NCBI GenBank assembly: GCA_904066235.2
Contig: CAJFCV020000006.1
Span: 9,424,001-9,488,000 of the forward strand
Reading direction: 5' to 3'
Length of the DNA stretch: 64,000 nt
Source of the DNA: Bursaphelenchus xylophilus
Taxonomy: Eukaryota; Nematoda; Chromadorea; Rhabditida; Aphelenchoididae
The number at the start of each line of letters is the position of its first letter. Position 1 is the stretch's first letter. Positions 35,394 through 46,276 of this stretch are shown piece by piece. Both the position numbers and the translations under genes were made by a program. The notes below the pieces were generated by a model. That model did not search any database, was not told the origin of the DNA, and saw nothing but the letters and a program-made list of their open reading frames with translations.

Positions 35394-35399
35394 ACATAT
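35394..35399 (+). promoter_or_regulatory. TATA box of the 505-aa S28 gene
   Basis: TATAAA lies 33 bases upstream of the first ATG (45 upstream of the second, in-frame ATG at 35439). Confidence 0.5.
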
Positions 35400-35426
35400 C
35401 TCAACATATCATCGCGTGATTATAGT

Positions 35427-37752
35427 ATGTTGAACAGAATGCCAGTGCTAACCGTGTTTTTAGCTATAGGCGTAAGGGCAGTGGTGGACCTGATCCAGTG
35501 GCAAAAAACGTACCATTTTGCATCCGGGAAGTGTCAAAAAATGTAGCGAAATACCTCTCTCTCCAACTAAAAAACTCCGATTTCAAAAGCGCGCCCGCTA
35601 TTTTTGTAAGGGAATGGGCGCGCACTTCAAAACGGAGTTTTTCCACTTGACCATGTATGTACTTGGAGAGGGAAGCATTTTGCCACATTTTTGATACTTC
35701 CCGGATGCAAAATGGTACGTTTTTTGCAACTGGACCAGGTCCCCACTGTAATGACAATTCAGATTCTCTGTGTGAACGGTGTTCCAACTGAAGAAAGAGA
35801 GTTTGTCTATCGAAAAGGAAGCTTTTGTGTAGGATGTGGTGGTGGTAGAAGGGTAAGTTAATGTTCTTCAGAGAAAACCCAACAAAAAAATTTGTAACCA
35901 CCGACTGAAGAGGCCCCACAACCCAATTTCAAGCCAAAATAGACCTTTTATAACGACAAATTCTTTGGCCCTATGCGATTTGTTGTTCAAAGGCCTGACT
36001 GCACTTTACGAAAAACAGTTATTTATTTCAGCCTTCAATTCAACATGCGCACAAGACTAACGTCCTCTTCAGCCATCCTAAGTTCTTGCGTCAAGGAAAC
36101 TACCTAAAACTGGAAAACGAAAACGATCAGCCAGTCGCCAACACGTTCGTTCAATTAGTCGATCATTTCAATGCTACTGATAACAGGACATTTGCACAGG
36201 TATTGCCCATTGACCATCGGCTATAAATTGTAGAAATACTACTTCAACAACGCTTACTACAAGCCCGGTGGGCCTTTGTTCCTCTACATTGGCGATGAAG
36301 GTGAACTGGGAAGTGATGAAATTTTCAACGAGACCAATCCCTTGGTTCAGTATGCAAAGGAAGTCAACGCCGGTCTTTATGCACTGGAACACAGGTTCTA
36401 CGGCCAAAGCCACCCGACCAGGTATGGCATACAGAATAAAAACACTAAATGAACTGCTTTAGCGACCTTTCCGTGGAAAGTCTGAAGTATCTGACATCCC
36501 AACAGGCTCTTGCTGATCTTGCTTATTTTATTCAAACTGTCAATGCTGAACAAAATTATACAAATCCAAAATGGATAACTTTTGGCGGCTCTTATTCTGG
36601 TGCTCTTTCGGCTTGGTTCAGACAGAAGTATCCGGAGCTTACAGTGGGGACAGTTGGGTCGTCCGGCCCAGTCGAACCGAAGGTAGATTTCTTTGGTAAG
36701 CTTTACAGTACATCTTTGGAGTGACATTGCCTTTAGAGTACCTGCAAGTGGTTGAGAATTCAACCATAAAATGCCATGAGAAGATTAAAGAAGGCTTTGA
36801 TGTCCTCCAGAATCTTTTGACAACTGTGGAAGGTAGGAGGCTCATCAATGAAAAATTAGTGTAAGATTTTCTAGCATTGTCCTAAAGGTCTTTTTATGTA
36901 CTTACCGAAGGACCACGTATTTGAAAGAATAATATTTGCAGAATGAACAGCAGCACCAATATTGTAGGCTCAATCGAACCGCTCAACGAAATGCTCTTAT
37001 ATAAGCATTTCTATCATCAATTTTCCAAACGAGTGCAATATGGGGAAGATGTAAGAGCTCTCAATTAGTTCAATTACTTCAAACTTCCTTCATGGTAATA
37101 GTGACAAAATTCAAATTCCAGATTGCGGGGCTCTGTGAACTTTGGAACAACGACACTATCGATGTGTTGGACAAGTTCGAACCAGACTACACAAGGTTCT
37201 ATTTTGATGGATATATAGTGATACTAAACGACACTAGTTACACTATGGCCGAGCTAACAAATCGTCAATGGATTTGGCAAATCTGCAACGAATTTGCGTT
37301 TTTTCAAACCTCTGATATCGGTTACAATATGTTTGGCAGTGGAGTACCGTTGAAGTAAGAGAGAAATGCAACGTTTTTACAGAGTCAGCAACTACCAGAG
37401 TAATAGAAAATTGAATGTCTTTAGCTTGTACATTGAGATATGTCGGCATGGTTTTGACACTTCCTTTACACGAGATAAAATCGAAGCCAACGTCAAGAAA
37501 ACGCGAAGATACTATGGTGGATTACGCAAATACAAGGCCACGAATCATCTACATATTCAAAGCACCGTCGATCCATGGCACGTTTTGGGATTCTACACTG
37601 ACATTGAAGATCATGGAGAAGACGTGAGGACATTCTTGGTCGATGGGGCTTCTCATTGCGCTGACCTTCTCCCGGAGACACCAGAAGATCCGGAGGGATT
37701 GAAGGAGGCCAGGAAACTTACTTTAGAGACCATCAAACGCTGGATTACTTGA
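35427..37752 (+). CDS. single-domain S28 peptidase with vestigial linker
   Basis: Nine exons: 35427-35471, 35763-35852, 36032-36199, 36234-36421, 36463-36695, 36737-36860, 36942-37050, 37122-37354, 37425-37752; 505 aa, in frame. Exon 1 is a signal-peptide exon (MLNRMPVLTVFLAIG; the ATG at 35439 is an alternative start). Exon 2 encodes a 30-residue piece ending GSFCVGCGGGRR, which matches the inter-domain linker of the neighbouring two-domain gene (GSFCIGCGGKEV), although no first domain exists here. The peptidase domain follows with intact GGSYSG, STVDPW and ASHCAD, plus LVDHFN and RFYGQSHP. It is closely similar to the second domain of the next gene, with the same introns, which points to recent duplication. 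A MITE occupies intron 1. AATAAA lies at about 37801. Confidence 0.85.
35479..35748. repeat. MITE, CAGTGGGGACCTGATCCA family
   Basis: 270 bp with inverted ends: CAGTGGTGGACCTGATCCAG on the left, the complement of CAGTGGGGACCTGGTCCAG on the right, followed by TA. A sub-terminal GCATCCGGGAAGT phrase occurs in both arms. A second copy is at 55860-56098. Sits in intron 1 of the S28 gene, seven bases after the donor GTAAGG. Confidence 0.8.
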
Positions 37753-38651
37753 CTGATTTTTTAAATATATTTTTTGAGCGGTTTTTGTAAAAGGTTCTCA
37801 AATAAAGATATGACTTGAATCTAGAGTTTGATGCTGATTTGTTTCAATCATATTCAACTCGAAGTCATTTCCTGAAGTAAAAGAGATAGATGTCCCAAGT
37901 GCCAACTGTTTCTCCGCTGCTTTTTCCCTCTGGATTTCGAGAATATTCTGTGGAAGTGGTTCCGAAGCGAAGCCCCTGATTCAAGGAACCGTAATCTTTG
38001 TCTCTTTTATCCCATCTTTAGATGAGTTGTTGTTGGATTTTTAGTAAAGATATTTGTTGTTTGAGCAGTTTTATGTGTGTTGTTATGATTTCTATTTATT
38101 CGGTTGATTGTAATTGTAAACCTTCATCGAGATAAACCCTTCGCATTCGAGTCGAGCTGGTCTTAATCGCCTTGCCATTTAGAAGGGAACGCTTCATATC
38201 GAATACCCATTCCGCGTCTGCAAACTTCCACTTGGAAGGCCAAGTTCTGTTAGGTGGAAGTTGTTGTTACCGACCCCATCAATAGCCCACGAACCACTCG
38301 ACGCGTCGCCATTTGGAATCATCCACATCGATTTGCAACAGTTGAAGAGCACCACCAACTTTGAAACAGAGCGAGACATTTTGCTGCAAAAATCTTTAAT
38401 ATTTTCCCAATAGGCTGACAATAATGCACCTTTGCTGAAAAAGCGGCATCTTCGTAGCTAAAGGGTCAGTGAATTTAAATTCACCTTCTGGTAGAAATAT
38501 CATAGCGATGTTAAACAAAGGAAAGTTCATGCTTTGAATCCAGCATTTAGAGTTTCAGTCAATGACCTTATTACATACAGGACTAATCACCTATTAATAG
38601 GTCCTAAACTCACTATAAATACGGCCGAAGCCATCATGGGCATGACTGAAA
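37753..38651. other. intergenic spacer between S28 genes
   Basis: Holds the 3' end of the upstream S28 gene and the promoter of the next. A minus-strand frame (38194-38421, 75 codons) reads smoothly but has no ATG-plus-promoter or splice context and is not called. Confidence 0.5.
38614..38621 (+). promoter_or_regulatory. TATA box of the 951-aa S28 gene
   Basis: TATAAATA lies 38 bases upstream of the ATG at 38652. No trans-splice acceptor intervenes. Confidence 0.55.
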
Positions 38652-41600
38652 ATGCTTGTACTGTTGTACTTGGGATTTGTAGGTTACTCGAGCTCCGAAG
38701 CAAGCTGCTTTTAGTTGTTAACTGCAAGTTCCCGGTTTACCTGGAGACACCAATGGAAAAAACTTGGTCGTTGTGACGTTAATAGTCCGGAGAATTGGTT
38801 CACCCAGCCATTGGATCATTTCAACGCCACGAACAAAGAAACATGGAAGCAGCGGTACTTTGTTAACGACGCCTACTACAAGCCTGGCGGACCGGATATA
38901 CTGTTTATCGGTGGTGAATGGACCGAAGACGGTAGTCTTACTTGCGGTGGGGTTTTAGTTACCTATGCGCAACAATTGAACGCAAGACTGTGGGCATTAG
39001 AACACAGGTTTTATGGAGAAAGTCAACCCAGGCCGTAAGAGGATTCGTAAGTGCGATTGTCGTTGTTTCAGAAATCAGAGTGTGGAAGACTTAAAATATC
39101 TGAGCAGTAGGCAGGCGCTTGAAGATCTGGCGAACTTTATACGCTCGCAAACCGAGGACAAACGGCTAAACGCAACAAAATGGATACTGGTCGGCGCTTC
39201 GTACAGCGCATCCCTTGCGTTGTGGAGCAGGGTTCTGCATCCAAACATTACAATTGGAGCGTTAGCATCGTCAGGACCCATTGACATTAGAATGGACTTT
39301 TACGGTAGTGTTAAGCGTCTGATGTATACATACTATGTCCGTAGGTTATTTAAAGGTGAATCAAGACAGTATTCGGAACCGTAGTGCGGCGTGCGCCGAG
39401 AATATCGGGGCTGCATTCGAACAACTAGATACAATGTTGGACCGTCATGAAGACCGTGCTCGTCTTCAAAAACTTCTCGACTTTTCGCCTGCTCTACATG
39501 ACAACCTTACTTCAATTGACAGACAGGAAATATTTCACGCGTTTATCGGCTACTTTTTGCCTGCACAATACGGCGATATAAAAGAACTCTGCCAGGAAGT
39601 TAGAAATTCAACTGCAGAGCCCATTTCCCACATTAAGACCGTCGTTGGAAGTGGTAAACATGTCAATTATAGTGCTGATGTCGAGTACCTCAAGTGGGCT
39701 TCTGGTATGCAGGGCTTAGATACGATTAAGAGGGGAGGTCATTGACGTGGTGCACACAGCATGGTGTGAAAGTCAGCTGACATTTAGCACAAGTTTCAAA
39801 CAATAAGTATGCCACGTGAATCCAAAATAGAATTCAAAACGAAATGTCACTATCCGATAAAAAGCATTTTCTTATCTTTCTTGTTCCTTTTCGAGAAAAA
39901 GCAATCTTTTTGGGCGAGAAAAAATGTCGATAATTTCGCGAGCAGAATCTGAAATCAAAATTTTAAGAACTTATGAGTGCACCATCTGAAAGACTTCCCT
40001 TGTGAGACAAAAAATTTTTAGAAGACCGAGCTTGGACTTGGCAAACCTGCACCGAATTCGGCTGGTTTCAAACGACCGCTTTTGAGGAAAACATTTACGG
40101 CGTTGGTTTGCCGGCCGACTTTTTTTACAGTCGCTGTTCGGACATCTTCGGAGATGAGTACGATGTCGACCACATCCAAGAATACTTGCAGAAAACCCGT
40201 GAGCTCTACGGCGAGGCGGATGAGTATAACGTATGCAATTCAGCTTTCCTTCAACGGAGTGTTTAGGGAACGAACGTAGTAATCCCATACGGATCAATTG
40301 ATCCTTGGCATCCTCTCGGCACGTTCGTTAATGGCACCGGACAGTTCTCGTTTCTGATTGAAGGCACTACACATTGTGCTGACCTGGATCCTCAGCTCGA
40401 TACCGACGTGCCAGGTTTGAAGCAAATTCGGCAAATAACGTTGGAAAAGATGAAGGAATGGGTAGAAAACTCTGATAGGGCAGAAGAAAAGGCTGAAGAA
40501 TGGGACGAAACTGTTGATACCTTGCTGGAACGACCGTTTGAATATAAGGAAGGAAGTTTTTGTATAGGATGCGGAGGCAAAGAAGTGGTATGCTTCTGAC
40601 ATAACTGACCTGATATATCAATGTTTAGCCCGAAGAGCCGCGGAGCTTTGGCTTTTATCTTATTGCTCCTAAATTCTTGCATCAAGGAGACTACCTAAAC
40701 CTGGAAAATGAAAACGATCAGCCAGTCGCCAACACGTTCGTTCAATTAGTTGATCATTTCAATGATTCTGACTACAGGTATTTTGAACAGGTAATACCCA
40801 TTGACCATCAGCGATACATAATTCCAGAAATACTACTTCAACGACGCTTACTACAAGCCCGGAGGGCCTTTATTCCTTTATATTGGCGGTGAAGGTGCAC
40901 TGGGAAGTGGTATAGTTTTCAACGAAAGCTTTCCTTTGGTTCAGTATGCAAAGGAAGTCAACGCCGGTCTTTATGCGCTGGAACACAGGTTCTACGGCCA
41001 AAGCCACCCGACTAGGTATGGCATAGCGTATAAAGAATATATGTACTGCTTTAGCGACCTTTCTGTGGAAAGTCTGAAGTATCTGACATCCCAGCAGGCT
41101 CTTGCTGATCTTGCTTATTTTATTCAAATGGTCAACCATGTAAAACGTTATATCGATCCACAATGGATCACGTTTGGCGGCTCTTATCCCGGGGCACTTT
41201 CGGCTTGGTTCAGAGCGAAGTATCCGGAGCTAACAGTGGGGACAATTGGATCGTCCGGTCCAGTCGAAGCAAAGGTCGATTTCTTCGGTACGTTTTTTGC
41301 AGTACGTCTTTGGAATGACGTTGCTTTTAGAGTACCTGCAAGTAGTTGAGAATTCAACAATAAATTGCCGTGAAAAGATTAAAGAAGGCTTTGATCTCCT
41401 CCGGGATCTGCTGACGACTGAGGAGGGAAGGGAAGAGATCAATGACATACTATTGTAAGCTACTATTGCAAAGTGCTGGAAAAACATTTTTACCAGTCTT
41501 CACCAATTCTAAAAGGGCAATATTTACAGAGTGACCGCCAGCCCGAATATTGTATATCATGTCGAACCTTTCGACGAAATGAACTTGTACGATTATTTAT

Positions 41601-42346
41601 ACTATCAATTTACCGACCGAGTGCAATATGGTAAAAACGTAAGCGCTTTAAATTAGCTGAAAAAATTCAAAAAACTTTTTCCCTGTCATATTTAAAAACT
41701 CGAACTTCAGATTGCTGGGCTCTGCGAAGTATGGAATAACGACACCATCGAGGTGTTGAACAAGTTCGTCCACGGATATGTAGAGATTTCCTTTGACGGA
41801 TCTATGCAGTTATTAAACAACACCAGTTACGACGTAAGCCAGAACACAAGTCGACAATGGCTTTGGCAAGTCTGCAACGAATTTGGATTTTTCCAAACCT
41901 CTGATATCGGCTACAACACGTTTGGCAGTGGAGTGCCGGTGAAGTAAGAATGAAGTTTTTTTTACAATATCAACAATTGCCAGAGTAATTGAAATTTGCA
42001 TTTCTTTAGCTTTTTCATTGAGACCTGTCGAAAAGGTTTTGACCCTTCTTTCACACGCGATAAAATCGAAGCCAACGTCAAGAAAACTCAGAGATATTAT
42101 GGTGGAGCGCGCAAATACAAGGCAACGAATCATCTGCATATTCAAGGCACAGGGGATCCGTGGCACGTTTTGGGATTCTACACTGACAATGAAGATCACG
42201 GAAAGGATGTGAGGACATTCTTGGTCGATGGGACTTCCCATTGCGCTGACCTTAACCCGGAGACACCAGAAGATCCGGAGGGATTGAAGGAGGCCAGAAA
42301 GCTCACTTTGGAGACCATCAAACGCTGGATTTATGATTTGGAATAA
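38652..42346 (+). CDS. two-domain S28 peptidase, tandem paralogue
   Basis: Thirteen exons: 38652-38678, 38715-39034, 39072-39304, 39345-39704, 40022-40230, 40267-40587, 40629-40790, 40828-41015, 41055-41287, 41331-41454, 41530-41638, 41711-41943, 42010-42346; 951 aa, in frame. Exon 1 (MLVLLYLGF) begins the signal peptide. Domain 1 carries WFTQPLDHFN, RFYGESQP, SIDPW and TTHCAD; its nucleophile motif is GASYSA rather than GGSYxG, keeping Ser but losing two glycines. A linker with FCIGCGG follows. Domain 2 has GGSYPG, TGDPW and TSHCAD. Relative to the 971-aa gene, the fourth and fifth exons are fused, so one intron was lost or gained. Intron 3 is only 40 bases. The stop codon is 8 bases before a large transposon, so the native 3' UTR is disrupted or supplied by the element. 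Confidence 0.87.
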
Positions 42347-42670
42347 AAATTTTACAAGGAAAGTACTTCTATGGGGTGTGGAGTTACAGGTCGAGATATA
42401 TATCAAAAAATTCGCAAAAATTTTCTGATTCAGAATATATAAAAATTAGCTGCCTAATTTTGGTCTGATGACATGTTTTTGTCCTCACGAGGGAATGGTC
42501 TGAACTTCCCCCAGCGTTTGGGAAAATGACTAGTACAGGTGGATAGAGCATGTCAACTTTAGTAAAAAGAGACAATTTCCAGCTGCGAAATAAGCCTAGC
42601 CGACGAGAAAAATCGACCGAAAGTTCCACAAAAAATTCCTCTTTCTCTTCCCTTGGAAAAGAAGAGCGGT

Positions 42671-42894
42671 GCACGTCAAACGGAGGAGTCCGGTGACCCG
42701 AATAGACTCTTCGCTATCGGTTTTTTACACTTCGTCTATTTCGCAGAGGAAGAGAGAAAAAAGACACGCAAAAACGTACTCTCTCGCCCCAACAATTCCC
42801 CATTTCTCCCCCGATAAAAGTTTTTTCGCGTCTTGTTTTGGCAAATTGCCAATCCATTCGCCGGAGTGTTTTAGCTTATCTCAGTTTGACGTGC
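42671..42894. mobile_element. innermost MITE, GCACGTCAAAC family, GGT duplication
   Basis: Bounded by GCACGTCAAAC and GTTTGACGTGC with GGT on both sides. It lies only in the left arm of the middle element. The right arm (about 43320-43345) retains the uninterrupted site GAGCGGTGTCC on the minus strand, which directly shows the pre-insertion state. Confidence 0.9.
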
Positions 42895-42911
42895 GGTGTC
42901 CAGTGGTTCGG

Positions 42912-42967
42912 TTAGCCGAGTGGATAAAGCATCCGCTCGGTATTCTTTTGGGGGTTGGTTCGACTCC
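42912..42967 (+). other. tRNA-like A and B boxes in nested transposon
   Basis: TTAGCCGAGTGG (42912-42923) and GGTTCGACTCC (42957-42967) match pol III A and B boxes. The flanks do not form an acceptor stem, so it is tRNA-derived rather than a tRNA gene. Confidence 0.6.
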
Positions 42968-43256
42968 GGGGTCTCGCGAAAGACCGTGATAAGGCTTTGA
43001 TGAGTAAGATCAAACTCTAACAACCCAAAAAAAATATTTTGCCATTTTTATACGTTTTATAGGGGCATTATACCAAAAAAATAATCGTCAAAAAATGAAT
43101 TTTTTGGGTGCTTCCGAACCTTCAAAGCGATGAAACGTCGAAGTTATACTCGTTTGGTGATAGACTTCACTTTGAAAAAGGCAAAATAATTTTTTTTGGG
43201 TTGTTAGAGTTTGATCTTGCTCATCAAAGCCTTATCACGGCCCTTTGCGAGACCCC

Positions 43257-43312
43257 GGAATCGAACCAACCCTCAAAAGAATATCGAGCGGATGCTTTAT
43301 CCACTCGGCTAA
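43257..43312 (-). other. tRNA-like boxes, right arm of nested transposon
   Basis: Minus-strand A box TTAGCCGAGTGG (43301-43312) and B box GGTTCGATTCC (43257-43267), the mirror image of the copy at 42912. Confidence 0.6.
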
Positions 43313-43690
43313 CCGAACCATTGGACACCGCTCTTCTTTTCCGAGGGAAGAGAAAGAGGAAATTTTTGTGGAACTTTCGGTCGATTTTTCTCGTCGGCTA
43401 GGGTTATTTCGCAGCTGGAAAATGGCTCTTTTTACTAAAGTTGACCTGCCCTATCCGCCTGTACTAGTCATTTTCCCAAACGCTGGGGGAAGTTCAGACC
43501 ATTCCCTCGTCAGAAGTTTTCTCGCGACATCATGCAAGTGTCTTTTTGACCGTGTTTTTACCAATAAAAAAATTTTGTTTTGTGCTAAACTAAATTCTGA
43601 GGCCTTGACAAGCCTTAAAATATCAAATTAGATTACAACTACACCTTAGAAGTAGTTCCAATGTAAAAAATGGGTTCTAGTGTGGCAAAA

Positions 43691-43746
43691 GGAGTCGAAC
43701 TCGTTCCCTTCGGATCCCCAATCTAGCGCTCTAACCACTCGGCCAC
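43691..43746 (-). other. tRNA-like sequence in outer transposon
   Basis: The minus strand reads GTGGCCGAGTGG (A box) and GAGTTCGACTCC (B box) in a Ser/Leu-tRNA-like order. The acceptor stem does not close. Unlike the other pair, no mirror copy is seen. Confidence 0.55.
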
Positions 43747-43949
43747 ACCGCTCTCTTCCGAAGGAAGAGACCGAGCGCGCTTTTGTTGCCGCAGATTTTT
43801 TCCTCGAGAAATACATTTATTGATAAAACTCGTTGATAGACCAAAATTAGGCAGCTAATTTTTATATATTCTGAATCAGAAAATTTTTGCGAATTTTTTG
43901 ATATATATCTCGACCTGTAACTCCACACCCCATAGAAGTACTTTCCTTG

Positions 43950-45046
43950 TTAGTTGAAAAATTTGTGTTGAAAAAAAAAAGTTATCAAGAACTAAAATAA
44001 AATTTTTACAACTCACCTAATGGTTTACAAAAAAATATTAAATTTATCGTATTTTTGGCGATGAAACTGCCCTTGAGGATATTGGAATGAAGCCAAACGA
44101 TAGAAAAGAAGAAGGAGTATTGATTTTTTTAGAAAACTAGAGGAGTAAACCGTATTTTACAATTTTTCCCACCTGTCTGCAACTCTAAACCTTCGAAATC
44201 TCTCAACAAAACTTTACCGTAATAACTCGGCCAAAAATACAATTTATAATTTATCCCTCTCCATTCCGCATGGCCATGTTTTCCCCTTCTCCGCGCAATA
44301 TGTATGCAAAAACAATTTTTATTGTTTTCTCGATTTCTCTGACACTCTCCTCTCTCAACGACAATATTTCTCCGCATAAATTTCTCACACTCACGATAGC
44401 TTTTGTTTCACTGTATTTTCGCGGCCAAGCACGTCGCATTTCGCTTTGCCTGCGAATGGGAGTATTGCGTGCGTTTTGCCAAAAAAAATCCGGATTGAAA
44501 AATGGAGAGGGCCTCTCTTTGACTAATTTTTTGATGCGGTTTTATTCTCAAACGCGGTTGGGTATTTGACAGAGGACGAGTACTCGACGTACTGGAGAGA
44601 TTCGAGGGCCCTCGAATCTCTAGTTGGAGGCGTGTTGGACCCAGTTTTTGCATCAGCGATATTGTTTTAGGTGCCGTGGGAATAAAAAATAGTTTTTTAC
44701 AAATTTTATGGAGGATCCTGAGATTAATGGGGTCTCTAATATCTTTGGGGAAAAACGAAACCGATTATAAGATTATTTCGATCATTTGCGACCTTGTTTT
44801 AGACAATTACATGGGAAATCTTCCATTTTCTTTGCGAAAAGCAATGCTTTTATGAAATTATTGGCAAAATTATGTAAGCAGAGGATCGGATTTCACATTT
44901 TGTGGCAGGAGCTGACTTCTCAAACGATATTTTATTTGAATTTTTATCGTCTTTGATACTAAACTTGATGTTTTTATAATTTTTTCGCGTTTTCCCACTT
45001 TTATTCAGTTTTTGTGGAATTCAAATTCAAATTTGTGTTGTTTCAG
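43950..45046. other. intergenic region upstream of cox-4
   Basis: No supported gene. AT-rich with short open frames only, ending in the TTTCAG directly before the cox-4 ATG. A small GC-richer patch near 44560-44650 contains the inverted pair GATTCGAGGGC/GCCCTCGAATC. Confidence 0.55.
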
Positions 45047-46276
45047 ATGTCGCTGCCCAAGAACGTCCTTTTCAACCATGTAGGGAGAGTCTCTGTCGTC
45101 TGCCGTTCCCTTCAAACCACCTCTGCTCGGCCAGCCGGCCATCATTTGGAGTACTGGTGGGGTCCGGAAAAGGCGGCTGGACGTGTCCAAGTTGGTCATG
45201 GAGTCAGTGGAGAACCGGTGAGTAATTCTGAACACATTTTGAGCGATTTTTAGGTAACTTTGATATTGCAGTAGACAAAAAATTTCGTTTTTCATGAAAT
45301 TTCACGTTTTTATCCATAAAAATGTGATTTTTGGGGATAATCAAGGATTTTAATAAAGTAAAAGTTGTTTATTTTAAAAACAATTATTTATTTTTTATGA
45401 TTTTAGAGCTATTTCGACCGTCTCGACTACTGGTATCCGGCGATTCGTTTCCGCAAAGAGGATAACGTAATTGCTCCGCTCCGCGAAAAGGAGAAGGGTG
45501 ATTGGAAGAATCTGAGTGCCGAGGAGAAGAAGCTCCTTTACCGCTACAGTTATCGCCAGACCCTCGCTGAATTCGAAGCCCCGAGCGGCTATTGGAAAGT
45601 GTCGTTGGCCATTGTTTTCTTTGTTATCGGCTGCGCCACTTTGTATGCCACTCTTCTGAATCATTATGGTAAGTCTGGGATGAATTTGACTGCGGTTTTG
45701 GCGTTAATAACGGGATGCTTCAAATTTTGGGATTTTGCATTCTGCAGACTGCGAAAGCCAAGTTATACGATAAAAATTTTTGTATGGGCGGATAAGAAGA
45801 ACGATTGCGGTGAGCAAAGAGTGACAGTCACCAGATTATATGAAAGAAGTCGTTGATTTTTTTTATTCTAAAATTTACAAGTTATACGATGAAATGTATC
45901 TGACGAAACCTAATGGTGGTGCAACCAGAAAAAATATGATTTTTTGGCTCACTGCCAGTTGTTGTACCAGAAAAATGCCTTTTTGGGCTTTTGAAGCGGT
46001 TTGGATGACATTACCAAGTTATACGATGAAACATGCTCAACTTTTTGTTAAAAACTGCCAAAATTACAATTCATCTTTATAACAAAAAAAAAATATTTTT
46101 TCGCTGAATTGGGAAAATTAATATGTAAATTTGTGTTTTCAGTATACCCCAAGCTTCCTCCAACCTTCCAAAACGAGTTCAAGGAAGCCGAAATCGAGAA
46201 GTTGCTGGTCCTTCGAAAGGGCGAATTCCTCGGCGCTCCCAAATACTTTGACTACGAGAACAACAAATGGAAGTAA
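45047..46276 (+). CDS. cox-4: cytochrome c oxidase subunit IV
   Basis: Three exons: 45047-45217, 45407-45668 and 46143-46276; 188 aa, in frame. The ATG directly follows GTTTCAG, a textbook trans-splice position. Residues 1-30 are a basic, hydroxylated mitochondrial presequence (MSLPKNVLFNHVGRVSVVCR). The mature part has the subunit IV layout: DYWYPAIRFRKED, a helical KEKGDWKNLSAEEKKLLYRY segment, one inner-membrane span (VSLAIVFFVIGCATLYATLL), then the PPTFQNEFKEAEIEKL and C-terminal FDYENNKWK. This nuclear-encoded subunit packs on COX1 in complex IV and contributes to assembly and ATP/ADP regulation. AATAAA at about 46326. This is the most conserved gene in the window and a good anchor for species placement. 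Confidence 0.95.

Larger units (their letters stand above)
42488..43509. mobile_element. middle nested foldback transposon, TCA target duplication
   Basis: Begins CGAGGGAATGGTCTGAAC and ends in its complement, flanked by TCA at 42485-42487 and 43510-43512. The termini resemble those of the foldback at 9836 (CAAGGGAATGGTCCCAAC). Each long arm contains a tRNA-like A/B box pair. Confidence 0.9.
42355..43949. mobile_element. outer foldback transposon, TTA target duplication
   Basis: Begins CAAGGAAAGTACTTCTATGG and ends in its exact complement, with TTA on both sides (42352-42354 and 43950-43952). The outer arms are about 130 bp. Two further elements are nested inside. The original element also holds a tRNA-like sequence (43691-43746). 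No transposase is visible. Confidence 0.9.

Noticed and set aside
38194..38421. minus-strand 75-codon frame between S28 genes
   Set aside because: It reads smoothly but starts from a non-ATG codon, has no acceptor or promoter, and other minus-strand frames overlap it.
42912..42967. functional tRNA gene
   Set aside because: A and B boxes are good, but acceptor and anticodon stems do not pair and an inverted copy exists in the transposon's other arm.
43108..43631. 97- and 128-codon frames
   Set aside because: They are translations of the nested foldback arms and the tRNA-like sequence.
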